From: Clostridium aminobutyricum | GTDB taxonomy: Bacteria; Bacillota; Clostridia; Peptostreptococcales; Anaerovoracaceae | Assembly: GCF_017255415.1 (NCBI RefSeq) | Contig: NZ_JAFJZZ010000002.1 | Coordinates: forward strand, 62,001 to 126,000 | Direction: 5' to 3' | DNA: 64,000 nt | Shown here: in pieces, positions 36,290 through 44,600 of the stretch | Layout: each line of letters starts with the position of its first letter | Numbering within the stretch: position 1 is the first letter of the stretch | Notes under the pieces: generated by a model | What the model was told of the DNA's origin: nothing | The model's input: the letters and a program-made list of their open reading frames with translations, nothing else | The model's database searches: none | Translations under genes and position numbers: made by a program

Positions 36290-37630
36290 TTAAATCATTT
36301 TTTCACTATAGATGCCCTTGAGTCCGCTGCGTGCCACGCGATTAGTGACTTCTTCCGGATTGATTGAATACAATTCCCGTTCCTGCATTCTCTTAAAATA
36401 TTCTGCTCCGGCAAACGTATATCGGGTCATCAGTCCTTCGCTGGTTTTAAGCCGTTCGTTGGCATACGCGATCAGATCCCCTGTTGCCAGCTGACGAGGC
36501 AATTCCATCGGTTTCAATCCTTTTAGATATCTTGCTGCATTATATCCTGCCAGGCTTCCGGTTGTAATTGCTTCCGTATGCCCTACAAAAAGTCCTGATT
36601 TTTCACCTCCGCAAAGCAAGTTTTCTATACCGGCGACTTTCATATTGTCTTCCCGTTCCGTCACCGATAAGTATCGGATGGAATTTCCCTTTCCTCCTGC
36701 GTATGGGTCTGCATATCTTGCATTTTCGAAACCTTCCACCTGTCTCAATTTCTCCAATGGGAAAAATGGAGTCATAATTTTAGCATATCCGGTATCCAAT
36801 AAGACGATATTTTCAGCATATTCATCAAGCGCATATTGCTGGCAAACTTTCAGATTCAATTTTTCCTTTACGATGTCTTTTTTCTCAAGAGGTATAACAG
36901 CAACTCCGGTATCATTGAGCACTCGCTGTATTTCCTCCGAAAGAGAATCTTTTTCGAGTTTTCCTGAACCGCTGAATGCCCCCCAAGCGCCGTCTTTCCT
37001 CATGCCCATGATATCATTTACACCTGCTTTTTGCGAAATACTGACTCTAGGGCCGAAAGCAGGGCATCGGAGAATACACATGCAGCATCCATTCCCGTAA
37101 GCCAGGCAATTCCCCATAGGTCCTGTAGATCCTGTACATTCAACGAAAACATCCCCCTCTATCTTAAATTCTCCCGTCTTTTTGCCGACAGCTACGCCGC
37201 TGCCGTCTGCCAAAATAATTGATTTTAAGTACTTGCGAGGTTGTTCTCCGGGCAGTTCAATCGTTTCCATTTCTACATCGATAGCCCTTGCCATCAGATG
37301 AATTTCAACACCCATTTCTAAAAGCAACCTTCTGACCTGAGGTTCCACCCTCATCACATCATACAAGCTGGCATGTTTATGACCGGGAAAATCAACATTT
37401 ACATGTCGTGAGCACTGGTCGGTTATTCCAAATAGCTCTTTGGCCCCCAATGCAATATTTTCCTCTGCCGCTGTAAACCTGCCGTTATTACGCATAATTC
37501 CCCCGACATTGCCTAGTCCCAAAAGCAAGTCCGTCTTTTCTAAAAGCACTACTTCCGCACCTGCTTTTCGAGCTGACACGGCAGCAGCGCATCCGCTCCA
37601 GCCCCCGCCGATAATTACCACTTTATACAT
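36290..37630 (-). CDS. FAD-dependent oxidoreductase with a cysteine motif
   Basis: An FAD-binding Rossmann fold at the N-terminus (VVIIGGGWSGCAAAVSARKAG, with Glu31 as the ribose contact) and a GidA/FAD_binding_2-type layout. In the middle the motif GCCMCILRCPAFGPR (about 183-197) provides three or four cysteines, suitable for a redox-active disulfide or metal site. At 446 residues it has no membrane segment. The substrate is unknown. The start ATG lies after GAGGGGG, which is itself part of the hairpin at 37631-37697. Location next to the permeases and regulator suggests, weakly, an amino-acid redox role. Confidence 0.8.
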   Translation of the reverse strand: MYKVVIIGGGWSGCAAAVSARKAGAEVVLLEKTDLLLGLGNVGGIMRNNGRFTAAEENIALGAKELFGITDQCSRHVNVDFPGHKHASLYDVMRVEPQVRRLLLEMGVEIHLMARAIDVEMETIELPGEQPRKYLKSIILADGSGVAVGKKTGEFKIEGDVFVECTGSTGPMGNCLAYGNGCCMCILRCPAFGPRVSISQKAGVNDIMGMRKDGAWGAFSGSGKLEKDSLSEEIQRVLNDTGVAVIPLEKKDIVKEKLNLKVCQQYALDEYAENIVLLDTGYAKIMTPFFPLEKLRQVEGFENARYADPYAGGKGNSIRYLSVTEREDNMKVAGIENLLCGGEKSGLFVGHTEAITTGSLAGYNAARYLKGLKPMELPRQLATGDLIAYANERLKTSEGLMTRYTFAGAEYFKRMQERELYSINPEEVTNRVARSGLKGIYSEKMI

Positions 37631-37697
37631 AAAAAATCCCCCTCGATTCGAAGCTCTAAAATATCACATATTAGAATATTCGAGTCAAAGGGGTTTG
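37631..37697 (-). terminator. Hairpin that ends exoIII transcription and covers the next ribosome site
   Basis: On the minus strand CCCCTTT...TCGAATATTC pairs with a segment ending CGAGGGGGATTTTTT. The T-run is immediately followed by the ATG of the FAD oxidoreductase, so the 3' arm is also its Shine-Dalgarno site. Confidence 0.55.
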
Positions 37698-37721
37698 GTG
37701 AGTTATAGTTTTATAAGTTCT

Positions 37722-38474
37722 TTATTTCAATTCTAAGACGACCGGACAATGATCGCTTCCAAAGATATCATTTCGGAGCTGAACCTCCTGTATCCTGTCT
37801 TTCATCCGTTCAGACAGCAGAAAATAGTCAATTCTCCAACCTGCGTTGTTGGCTCTGGCATTAAAACGATAAGACCACCACGTATATTGGCCTGTGGTAT
37901 CCGGATATAAGTATCGGTAGCTGTCCACCAATCCAATTCCCAGCAGCTGTTCGAAGGCATCCCGCTCCTCGTCTGAAAAGCCTGCATTTCCCCGATTCGA
38001 CTTCGGATTTTTCAAATCAATTTCCTGATGCGCTACATTCAAATCTCCGCACAGGATAATAGGTTTTTTCTGATCCAGCTCTTTCAGATAGTTTCTCCTA
38101 GCGGCTTCCCATTCCAGTCTATAATCAATGCGAGCCAGTTTATCCTGAGCATTTGGCGTATACTCCGTTATTAAATAAAATTCGGGATACTCTAGCGTGA
38201 TAGAACGGCCTTCCATATCATGCCCTTCTGCTCCAATATCATAAGAAACAGACAGCGGCGCTTCTTTAGCAAAAATCGCCGTTCCTGAATAGCCTTTCTT
38301 TTGTGCACTGTTCCAAAACTGTCGATACCCTTCCAGCTTCACCTCTGCCTGCCCTTCTTGCATCTTCGTTTCTTGCAGACAGATAAAATCAGGAGACTCC
38401 AATTGTACAAACTCTAAAAATCCTTTTCCCATACAAGCCCTTAGGCCATTTACATTCCACGTTATAAACTTCAT
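37722..38474 (-). CDS. xth: Exodeoxyribonuclease III
   Basis: An AP endonuclease and 3'-5' exonuclease of base excision repair. Signatures are WNVNGLRACMGKGF (residues 6-19), LQETKMQEGQ with metal-binding Glu35, CGDLNVAHQEIDL and the C-terminal GSDHCPV with the catalytic Asp-His pair. The length of 250 residues is normal. The start overlaps the end of the upstream exporter gene (ATGA), with AGAGGT before it, so it is translated in one operon with the ThrE-like pair. Confidence 0.95.
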   Translation of the reverse strand: MKFITWNVNGLRACMGKGFLEFVQLESPDFICLQETKMQEGQAEVKLEGYRQFWNSAQKKGYSGTAIFAKEAPLSVSYDIGAEGHDMEGRSITLEYPEFYLITEYTPNAQDKLARIDYRLEWEAARRNYLKELDQKKPIILCGDLNVAHQEIDLKNPKSNRGNAGFSDEERDAFEQLLGIGLVDSYRYLYPDTTGQYTWWSYRFNARANNAGWRIDYFLLSERMKDRIQEVQLRNDIFGSDHCPVVLELK

Positions 38475-38950
38475 TCTGTACCTCTCATAGTATTCTTTTT
38501 CGTTATCCGCTTCTGAAATTTAGATGACACGACATGGCGTATCCTCAATATAGAACCTACAACCAGCAATCCTACCGAAATGCTGCCTGCCATCAGCAAC
38601 GTTTCAGTTCCCTTCGCCGCGGAAGCCGAAAGATCCCCGTTTATTAAGTATAAAGTAGTGTAATACATACCGGCACCCGGCACCAATGGAATGATCCCCG
38701 GTATAATATAAATAATAGCTGCCTCTTTACAAACTCTTGATAAGATATCTGCAAACAGACCCACTATACACGCACCGAAAAAACACGCCAGCAATTTGCT
38801 CTGTCCGTCCTGAATGGAATACATATACGTTGCCCAACCAGCCGCACCAACGAATCCTGCCCCTATAATTTTCTTTGTCGGCACATGAAATAAGATGCAA
38901 AATCCAATCGTCGCTAAAAGGCCAAAGATGAACTGCAAAAAAATATTCAT
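38471..38950 (-). CDS. ThrE-type threonine/serine exporter, C-terminal half protein
   Basis: A 159-residue membrane protein with four to five hydrophobic segments, matching the C-terminal (DUF3815) part of the ThrE exporter family. It overlaps the preceding half-gene by ATGA and starts at the ATG at 38950, which follows GGAGG. In actinobacterial ThrE both halves are one polypeptide; in Firmicutes the two-gene form is common, so this is not a broken gene. Confidence 0.85.
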   Translation of the reverse strand: MNIFLQFIFGLLATIGFCILFHVPTKKIIGAGFVGAAGWATYMYSIQDGQSKLLACFFGACIVGLFADILSRVCKEAAIIYIIPGIIPLVPGAGMYYTTLYLINGDLSASAAKGTETLLMAGSISVGLLVVGSILRIRHVVSSKFQKRITKKNTMRGTE

Positions 38951-39735
38951 AGAATCGCACCTCCGAAAGCCACCCATGCACGAAGTACGACACCGGCCCC
39001 TGCTGCTAACGAAATGGCAATACAGAAGGCCTCTGCAATCCGCACCACTCCTGCCAGCATGTCCCCCGCCAACATATCCCGTATCCCATTGGTGATGGCC
39101 ACTCCGGGTACAAAAAGCATCAGTGCTCCTATGATAATCGCACTGGAAGACGAACCAAGTCCTAACGAAGAGCAAACAAGTGCCAAAATCGTGGCTAATG
39201 CACAGCAGCAGAAACCTTTGATAAAAAAATTCGTCTCTATTTCGTCAAATAAAATAGAAAGCAAATAGCTTATCGCACCGATAAAAAAAGCACAAAAATA
39301 GTCTTTTAAATCCCCGCCAAACATCAGACAAAAAAAAGAAGATACCAATGATGCTCCCAAAAGCCTTAACGGCAGCCGATACGGTTTTGTTTTCGAGATT
39401 TGCTTTACCCAGTTCATCCCGCTATCCACGGTTAAATCTTTACTGGCAAAATCTCTTGAAAATTGGTTCAGTTCAGAAATCCGCCCAAGGTCAATACCTG
39501 TCCCTCGTATTCTTTTTATATACGTAAACATCTCACGGTTATCTTCACCTTGATCTATTGAAACAAATATCCCCGTAGGAATCGCAAAGACCTCCACATA
39601 CGGCATATCCGCCGCTTTACAGATCCGTTCAACCGTATCTTCTACCCGATAGATTTCAGCCCCGCTTTTCATCATCGTTTCGCCTGCAAACAATGCAAGA
39701 ATCAATATTTTTTTTTGCATTTGTTTCGTCATCAT
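38947..39735 (-). CDS. ThrE-type threonine/serine exporter, N-terminal half protein
   Basis: Residues 1 to about 120 form a soluble domain (AGETMMKSGAEIYRVEDTVERI, then VFAIPTGIFVSI) typical of the DUF1212/ThrE N-terminus; five hydrophobic segments follow. It probably exports small hydroxy amino acids with its partner encoded just downstream. The frame continues upstream, but the ATG at 39735 has AGGGGAAAG before it. It is first in the three-gene unit with the partner half and exonuclease III. Confidence 0.86.
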   Translation of the reverse strand: MMTKQMQKKILILALFAGETMMKSGAEIYRVEDTVERICKAADMPYVEVFAIPTGIFVSIDQGEDNREMFTYIKRIRGTGIDLGRISELNQFSRDFASKDLTVDSGMNWVKQISKTKPYRLPLRLLGASLVSSFFCLMFGGDLKDYFCAFFIGAISYLLSILFDEIETNFFIKGFCCCALATILALVCSSLGLGSSSSAIIIGALMLFVPGVAITNGIRDMLAGDMLAGVVRIAEAFCIAISLAAGAGVVLRAWVAFGGAIL

Positions 39736-39820
39736 CTTTCCCCTATTGTATTGCTCAAATTTCTTATTTCTTAGTATACAACAACTGCCGAAAAAAAACA
39801 GCAAACTTTATCAAAAGCAC

Positions 39821-39849
39821 TTGACTTAATCGATTTATCGCTTTATTAT
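39821..39849 (+). promoter_or_regulatory. Promoter of the 51-residue protein gene
   Basis: TTGACT (39821-39826) and TATTAT (39844-39849) with a 17-bp spacer. Confidence 0.65.
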
Positions 39850-39913
39850 ATTAATGTATAAAACAAAATATAAAAAGTATCTTTTACATACATCTTTTAG
39901 AAGGGGGTCCTTT

Positions 39914-40069
39914 ATGAAAATTATCATTAAAGACGATCTAGGCAATATCGTGATGGAGAAAGAATTTAACGAAGAAGAAACATCGCTCAGCTTGAGTTTA
40001 GAAAATGGGCAGGTTACCGTGGAACCGGCAGAAGCATCTCCAACTGCTTATATTGGCTGCTATCATTAG
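39914..40069 (+). CDS. Small orphan protein of 51 residues
   Basis: I do not recognise this protein. It reads MKIIIKDDLGNIVMEKEF and then an acidic Ser/Leu-rich middle, ending TAYIGCYH with one cysteine. The first half looks like two beta strands; there is no signal peptide. It is a complete transcription unit: promoter 39821-39849, AGGGGG ribosome site, and the strong terminator at 40121-40157. That makes it a likely real small protein. The Cys-containing C-terminal tail after a Glu-rich leader resembles a peptide precursor in general form, but no modifying enzyme is adjacent. Confidence 0.7.
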   Translation: MKIIIKDDLGNIVMEKEFNEEETSLSLSLENGQVTVEPAEASPTAYIGCYH

Positions 40070-40120
40070 TTAAACTTAATGCCTTTTAAAGGTCTTATTA
40101 AGCACAAAATAAATACAGCG

Positions 40121-40157
40121 ATAAATAACGGCAGTACTTGTACTGCCGTTATTTATT
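40121..40157 (+). terminator. Terminator of the small-protein gene
   Basis: ATAAATAACGGCAGTAC pairs with GTACTGCCGTTATTTAT, a 17-bp perfect stem. Confidence 0.9.
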
Positions 40158-40237
40158 ACGTAGGAAATATCGCTTGCAATATAGACGAAATATCATAAAA
40201 AGCTACGACTAAACGCGAGCGAATACAAACTACGAGC

Positions 40238-40257
40238 GCCTCGCAGAGGCTTTTTTT
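40238..40257 (+). terminator. Orphan terminator hairpin, possible small RNA 3' end
   Basis: GCCTC-GCA-GAGGC followed by TTTTTTT stands about 80 bp after the previous terminator, with no gene between them. It could end a short untranslated RNA from about 40160. Confidence 0.45.
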
Positions 40258-40353
40258 GTTTGCCGATAATAATTTTTAAAGTATCTATTCCAAGGCAAAA
40301 AATGCCTTAGATCATCAGAAAAACATTGAATATTAATACTATTGATTTTGTGG

Positions 40354-40359
40354 TATAAT
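40354..40359 (+). promoter_or_regulatory. -10 element of the DUF503 gene
   Basis: TGGTATAAT (extended -10) lies 34 bp before the start codon. Confidence 0.5.
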
Positions 40360-40392
40360 AGACTATATTATACACAATAAAGAGGTGATTCC

Positions 40393-40674
40393 ATGTTCGT
40401 CGGAACAATGCTTTTAGAACTCCATGCACCATGGGTACATTCATTAAAAGAGAAGCGTATGATTGTAAAAAGTATCTGCGCAAAAGCCAGCAATAAATTT
40501 AATATCTCCATAGCAGAGGTAGACAAACAAGATGTCCATCAATTTATTGTAATAGGGTTGGCCTGCGTCAGTGACGAAACTGCACATTGTGATAGCATCT
40601 TACAAAATGTCTTGAACTATATAGAAGATACTAATGAAGCTGAGGTCACTAGAGTGGAACGGGAAATCATTTAA
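40393..40674 (+). CDS. DUF503 family protein (YlxP-like)
   Basis: A 93-residue protein of the DUF503/YlxP family, recognised by the start MFVGTMLLELHAPWVHSLKEKR and the following KSICAKASNKFNISIAEVD. Its role is unknown; relatives are often encoded with ribosome maturation genes (rbfA, infB), but here it stands alone. The ATG follows AAAGAGGTG. It is a single-gene unit with its own promoter and the terminator at 40704-40750. Confidence 0.9.
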   Translation: MFVGTMLLELHAPWVHSLKEKRMIVKSICAKASNKFNISIAEVDKQDVHQFIVIGLACVSDETAHCDSILQNVLNYIEDTNEAEVTRVEREII

Positions 40675-40703
40675 TTTTAGGTTTCCTTCAGTAATGAACT
40701 ATT

Positions 40704-40750
40704 AAAAGCGCTGTTTACCATCAAAAATAGGTAACAGCGCTTTTCTTTTT
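40704..40750. terminator. Bidirectional terminator
   Basis: AAAAGCGCTGTTTACC and GGTAACAGCGCTTTT form a long hairpin between convergent genes, with T-runs on both strands. Confidence 0.9.
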
Positions 40751-41457
40751 TAGCAATCCTTAAGATATTCAATTTCTTTCGGAGTCAGTTTTCGATAGTG
40801 ACCTACCATGAGACGTCCAAGATATAATTCTCCGACTGCGGTTCTTTCCAATTCCTGTACTTTATTGCCGACCGCAGCAAACATTTTTCGCACTTGACGA
40901 TTTTTTCCTTCTGTAATCTGAAGTTCCACAATGGCAGAACGTTCCCCTTGCTTAATCACTTTTACTTTCGCTTTAGACGTAACAAAACCACCAATATCCA
41001 CCCCGTTTTGCAATCTATTGATCCGCTCTCTCGACAATACGCCGGAAACCCGCGCTCGATAGGTCTTATAAATCTGATGCTTGGGATGCGTCAGCCGATA
41101 TGCCATATCTCCATCATTGGTCAGCAGCAACAGTCCTGACGTATTGTAATCCAGTCTTCCTATCGGAAATAACCGGGCATCCACATCCGCTACTAAATCC
41201 AGCACGGTGGGTCTGCCTTTTTCATCGGATACGGAAGTGATATAGCCTAAAGGCTTGTTGAGCATGATATAGACCGGTTTCTTAGCAACCGCTTCTATCT
41301 CTCTGCCATTCACCTCGACTACATCCCCTTCTTGGACTTCGGTACCCATTTCTTTTACAGTCATCCTATTTATTTTAACATTTCCGTTTTGTATCAGTTC
41401 ATCTGCCTTTCGCCTGCTGGCTATACCGGCTTGTGCGATGTATTTGTTTAATCTCAT
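40750..41457 (-). CDS. rRNA pseudouridine synthase (RluB/RsuA family)
   Basis: An N-terminal S4 RNA-binding domain (RLNKYIAQAGIASRRKADEL, residues 2-21) is followed by the pseudouridine synthase core with the catalytic Asp in GRLDYNTSGLLLLTNDG (about 99-115). At 235 residues it is the small-rRNA or large-rRNA helix type (RsuA/RluB/RluE/RluF), and the exact target uridine cannot be read from sequence. The ATG follows AGGAG. It is a single gene, convergent with the DUF503 gene. Confidence 0.92.
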   Translation of the reverse strand: MRLNKYIAQAGIASRRKADELIQNGNVKINRMTVKEMGTEVQEGDVVEVNGREIEAVAKKPVYIMLNKPLGYITSVSDEKGRPTVLDLVADVDARLFPIGRLDYNTSGLLLLTNDGDMAYRLTHPKHQIYKTYRARVSGVLSRERINRLQNGVDIGGFVTSKAKVKVIKQGERSAIVELQITEGKNRQVRKMFAAVGNKVQELERTAVGELYLGRLMVGHYRKLTPKEIEYLKDC

Positions 41458-41589
41458 GTTATATTCTCCTAATCGAATTTACTCGTATTAGTATACCATA
41501 TTTCTTTACAATAAAAAAGATGGTTTCACCCACCCTACTAGGGAACCCAACGTCCTCGCTCCCCGCTGTCCCAAAATAAAAGAGGAATC

Positions 41590-41717
41590 ATTTAGACAGG
41601 CAATATTGATGGATGTTTTGAAATGTTTATCTTTTCAAATTTCGTAAATGAAATTTATAAAAAGATTCATCCTGAAACATTGCCTGTCTAAATAACGTTA
41701 CTTCCTTAATTTAGACA
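41590..41717 (-). repeat. Long inverted repeat with a third competing arm, downstream of purD
   Basis: Arms ATTTAGACAGGCAAT (41590-41604) and ATTGCCTGTCTAAAT (41679-41693) are perfect complements of 15 bp, with inner pairs GGATG/CATCC and AAATTTC/GAAATTT. ATTTAGACA occurs again at 41709-41717 and could pair with the right arm. It lies at the end of the purine operon and probably ends or protects its transcript. The remaining bases of the gap 41458-41726 show no gene. Confidence 0.7.
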
Positions 41718-41726
41718 ACGCTTTTT

Positions 41727-43040
41727 TTATTTCTTTAAGATTAAACCAATGTCATTTCTATATTGCAGCCCTTCAAAATGGATTCTTTTCACATTCTCAA
41801 AAGCTTTCATTCTGGCTTCATCGTGTGTATTGCCAAGAACGGCAACCCCTAAAACCCGGCCTCCGTCGGTTACAATATCCACCGTTTCCACGCGCTCAAT
41901 CCCACAGCCGCTGTCGCCTGCCAGTTTACTCGTATTCAATGCTTTTGTCCCTGCATGGAACACTACTGCATCTTCGTCCACTTCTTCCAGCCCGGTAATT
42001 ACTTTACCTCGTTCATAATCTCCGGGATATCCGCCGGAAGCCAGTACCACACAAACCGCCTTCTTGTCACTCCATTGAATGTTTATGTCTGCTAAACGAT
42101 TATCCACCACCGCATCAAAAATCTCATAAAGATCTGTCTCCAACCTTAGCAGCACGGATTGAGTTTCCGGATCACCAAACCGATTGTTAAACTCGATGAC
42201 CTTCGGTCCGTTTTCGCTGATCATCAGCCCGACGAAAAGAACACCCCTAAAATCCAGTCCGTCCTTTTGGAAACCAGCTAAGGTAGGCTCTAAAATTTCG
42301 GTTCGGATTCGTTCTTCCAATTCCTTATTAAACACCAAGCTTGGAGAATACGTGCCCATTCCGCCTGTGTTCGGCCCTTTATCGCCATCAAAGATTCGCT
42401 TATAGTCCTGCGCGGATTCCATCGGAACAATGGTATGTTCATCCACAAAGCAAAGCATGGAGGCTTCTACGCCGGTCAGGTATTCTTCTACAACGATCTT
42501 ATCTCCGGCATCACCAAAAACCCGCTCGCCCATCATTTCTTCAATGGCATGTACAGCATCCTCTTTTGTTTCCGCAATCACGACCCCCTTACCGGCTGCA
42601 AGTCCATCTGCTTTAATGACCATAGGATAGCCGTATAGACCGACCTCCTCAAGAAGCTCGTTTTTATCGGTAAACTCTTTATATCCTGCCGTAGGAATGT
42701 TATGTCTTGCCAAAAATGCCTTTGTAAACGCTTTGCTTGCCTCAAGCTGAGCGCATTTTTTATTCGGTCCGAAGGTTCTTACGCCAATATCCTCCAATTC
42801 ATCTACAATACCAAGCGCAAGAGGTACTTCAGGGCCGATGACTGCCAGATCAATTTCTTTCTCCGCTGCCAAACGGCAAATACCTTTTATATCCTCCGCC
42901 TTGACCGCTATGCATTCTGCCACGTTCGCAATTCCTGCATTTCCGGGGGCACAGTATATTTTATCTACGTTTGGGCTCTGCGCCAGTTTCCAAGCAATCG
43001 CGTGTTCTCTGCCTCCGCCGCCCACAATTAATACCTTCAT
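41727..43040 (-). CDS. purD: Phosphoribosylamine-glycine ligase
   Basis: GAR synthetase, an ATP-grasp enzyme joining phosphoribosylamine and glycine in step two of purine synthesis. The N-terminal LIVGGGGREHAIAWKL, the ATP-grasp loop VIKADGLAAGKGVVIA (about 140-155) and GGMGTYSPS are present; 437 residues is full length. The ATG follows GTGAGG. It is the last gene of the purine operon, 18 bp after purH. Confidence 0.97.
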   Translation of the reverse strand: MKVLIVGGGGREHAIAWKLAQSPNVDKIYCAPGNAGIANVAECIAVKAEDIKGICRLAAEKEIDLAVIGPEVPLALGIVDELEDIGVRTFGPNKKCAQLEASKAFTKAFLARHNIPTAGYKEFTDKNELLEEVGLYGYPMVIKADGLAAGKGVVIAETKEDAVHAIEEMMGERVFGDAGDKIVVEEYLTGVEASMLCFVDEHTIVPMESAQDYKRIFDGDKGPNTGGMGTYSPSLVFNKELEERIRTEILEPTLAGFQKDGLDFRGVLFVGLMISENGPKVIEFNNRFGDPETQSVLLRLETDLYEIFDAVVDNRLADINIQWSDKKAVCVVLASGGYPGDYERGKVITGLEEVDEDAVVFHAGTKALNTSKLAGDSGCGIERVETVDIVTDGGRVLGVAVLGNTHDEARMKAFENVKRIHFEGLQYRNDIGLILKK

Positions 43041-43058
43041 ACGTACCTCACTTTTCCA

Positions 43059-44594
43059 TTAATGTTTAAAATGTCTCACACCCGTAAATACCATCGCAAG
43101 ACCAAGTTCATTCGCCTTTTTGATGGACTCTTCGTCCCGGATGGAGCCTCCCGGCTGGATAATCGCCGTCACACCTGCTGCCGCAGCTGCCGTCACACAG
43201 TCATCAAACGGGAAGAAGGCATCGGAGGCAAGAACAGAGCTCTTCAAATCAAATAAGGATTGTTTGATTGCATTCTCTACGGCCCAAATTCGGTTGACCT
43301 GTCCCGGCCCGATTCCTAATGTTTTCAAATCCTTCGCAATAACAATGCCGTTGGATTTAATATGCTTCACCACTTTCATCGCGAAACGCATATCCTCCAT
43401 TTCACGCTCTGTAGGAATCCGGTCGGATACAATCTTTAAATCCTCTTCTGCAAACAAGATCTCATCGGTATCTTGAACAAGCAACCCACCCGAAACTTTC
43501 TTGACATCCAGTTGGCCCTGCGGTCCTTTCGCTTCAATCTGATCCAGTTTTAACAGCCGGATGTTTTTCTTCTGAGTCAAAATTTCCATTGCTTCCTGTG
43601 TAAATTCCGGTGCGACGATGATTTCAACAAAAATTTTGCTGATCTCTTCTGCCGTCGGTCCATCAATCGGCCTGTTTGCTGCAACAATACCTCCATAGAT
43701 GGAAACCGGGTCCACTTCGTACGCTTTCTGATAAGCAGAAAGAATGTCAAAACCGCTTCCTACACCGCAAGGGTTCGCATGCTTTACCGCCACAATTGTC
43801 GGTTCACTGAATTCTTTTAACGTTGCCAGTGCTCCCTGTGTGTCATTAATATTATTGAAAGAAAGTTCTTTTCCGTGAAGCTGAACGGCATTTACCAGAG
43901 AACCGTTTGCAGGCTGTATCTCTTTATAATAAACTGCCTTTTGATGAGGATTTTCCCCGTATCGTAAGTCCTGAATCTTTTCGAAAGTCAATGTAAGATT
44001 ATCAGGGAGTTCTTCACCGATTTGTTTTCTCAAGTATTCTGAAATCATGGCATCATAAGCAGCCGTATGCTGGAATACTTTCAATGCAAGCCTATATTTC
44101 GTATCGAGTGAAACGGTTTTATTTTCCTTTAATTCTGCAATAACCTTTTCATAATCGGCAGGATCGCAAAGGACCACTACGTCTCGGTGGTTTTTCGCTG
44201 CGGAACGAAGCATCGTTGGGCCGCCGATATCAATATTTTCAATCGCTTCCTCAAGCGCCACCCCCGGCTTCTTAATCGTCTCTTTGAATGGATATAAATT
44301 GATTGCCACGATATCGATGGTTTCGATATGTAAATCTTCCAGCTGCTGCATATGCTCCGGCTTATCTCTCCTAGCAAGGATGCCGCCGTGAACTGCCGGA
44401 TGAAGCGTCTTTACTCTGCCATCCAAGCATTCAGGAAATTCGGTCACCTCTGAAATTCCTTTTACTCTTATGCCATTATCTGCAAGCCGCTGATGGGTTC
44501 CGCCTGTTGAAATAATTTCTACACCAAGTTCTTGCAATGCTTCTGCGAAAGCCACCACACCGGTTTTGTCCGATACACTTATTAATGCTCTCAT
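43059..44594 (-). CDS. purH: Bifunctional AICAR transformylase/IMP cyclohydrolase
   Basis: Does the last two steps to IMP. The N-terminal cyclohydrolase domain has [10 protein letters not shown] and STGGTHQRL; the C-terminal transformylase has [14 protein letters not shown] (about 266-279). At 511 residues it is of normal length. The ATG follows GGAGT. It starts 6 bp after the PurF-paralog stop, tight operon packing. Confidence 0.97.
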   Translation of the reverse strand: MRALISVSDKTGVVAFAEALQELGVEIISTGGTHQRLADNGIRVKGISEVTEFPECLDGRVKTLHPAVHGGILARRDKPEHMQQLEDLHIETIDIVAINLYPFKETIKKPGVALEEAIENIDIGGPTMLRSAAKNHRDVVVLCDPADYEKVIAELKENKTVSLDTKYRLALKVFQHTAAYDAMISEYLRKQIGEELPDNLTLTFEKIQDLRYGENPHQKAVYYKEIQPANGSLVNAVQLHGKELSFNNINDTQGALATLKEFSEPTIVAVKHANPCGVGSGFDILSAYQKAYEVDPVSIYGGIVAANRPIDGPTAEEISKIFVEIIVAPEFTQEAMEILTQKKNIRLLKLDQIEAKGPQGQLDVKKVSGGLLVQDTDEILFAEEDLKIVSDRIPTEREMEDMRFAMKVVKHIKSNGIVIAKDLKTLGIGPGQVNRIWAVENAIKQSLFDLKSSVLASDAFFPFDDCVTAAAAAGVTAIIQPGGSIRDEESIKKANELGLAMVFTGVRHFKH

Positions 44595-44600
44595 TTATAT

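Noticed and set aside
38951-39175. 75-codon upstream extension of the ThrE C-terminal half gene
   Set aside because: It runs inside the N-terminal half gene in another frame, and the ATG at 38950 has the ribosome site and forms a normal ATGA overlap.
38471-39735. Frameshifted single threE gene
   Set aside because: Both halves have their own start with a ribosome site, and the two-gene form is common in Firmicutes.
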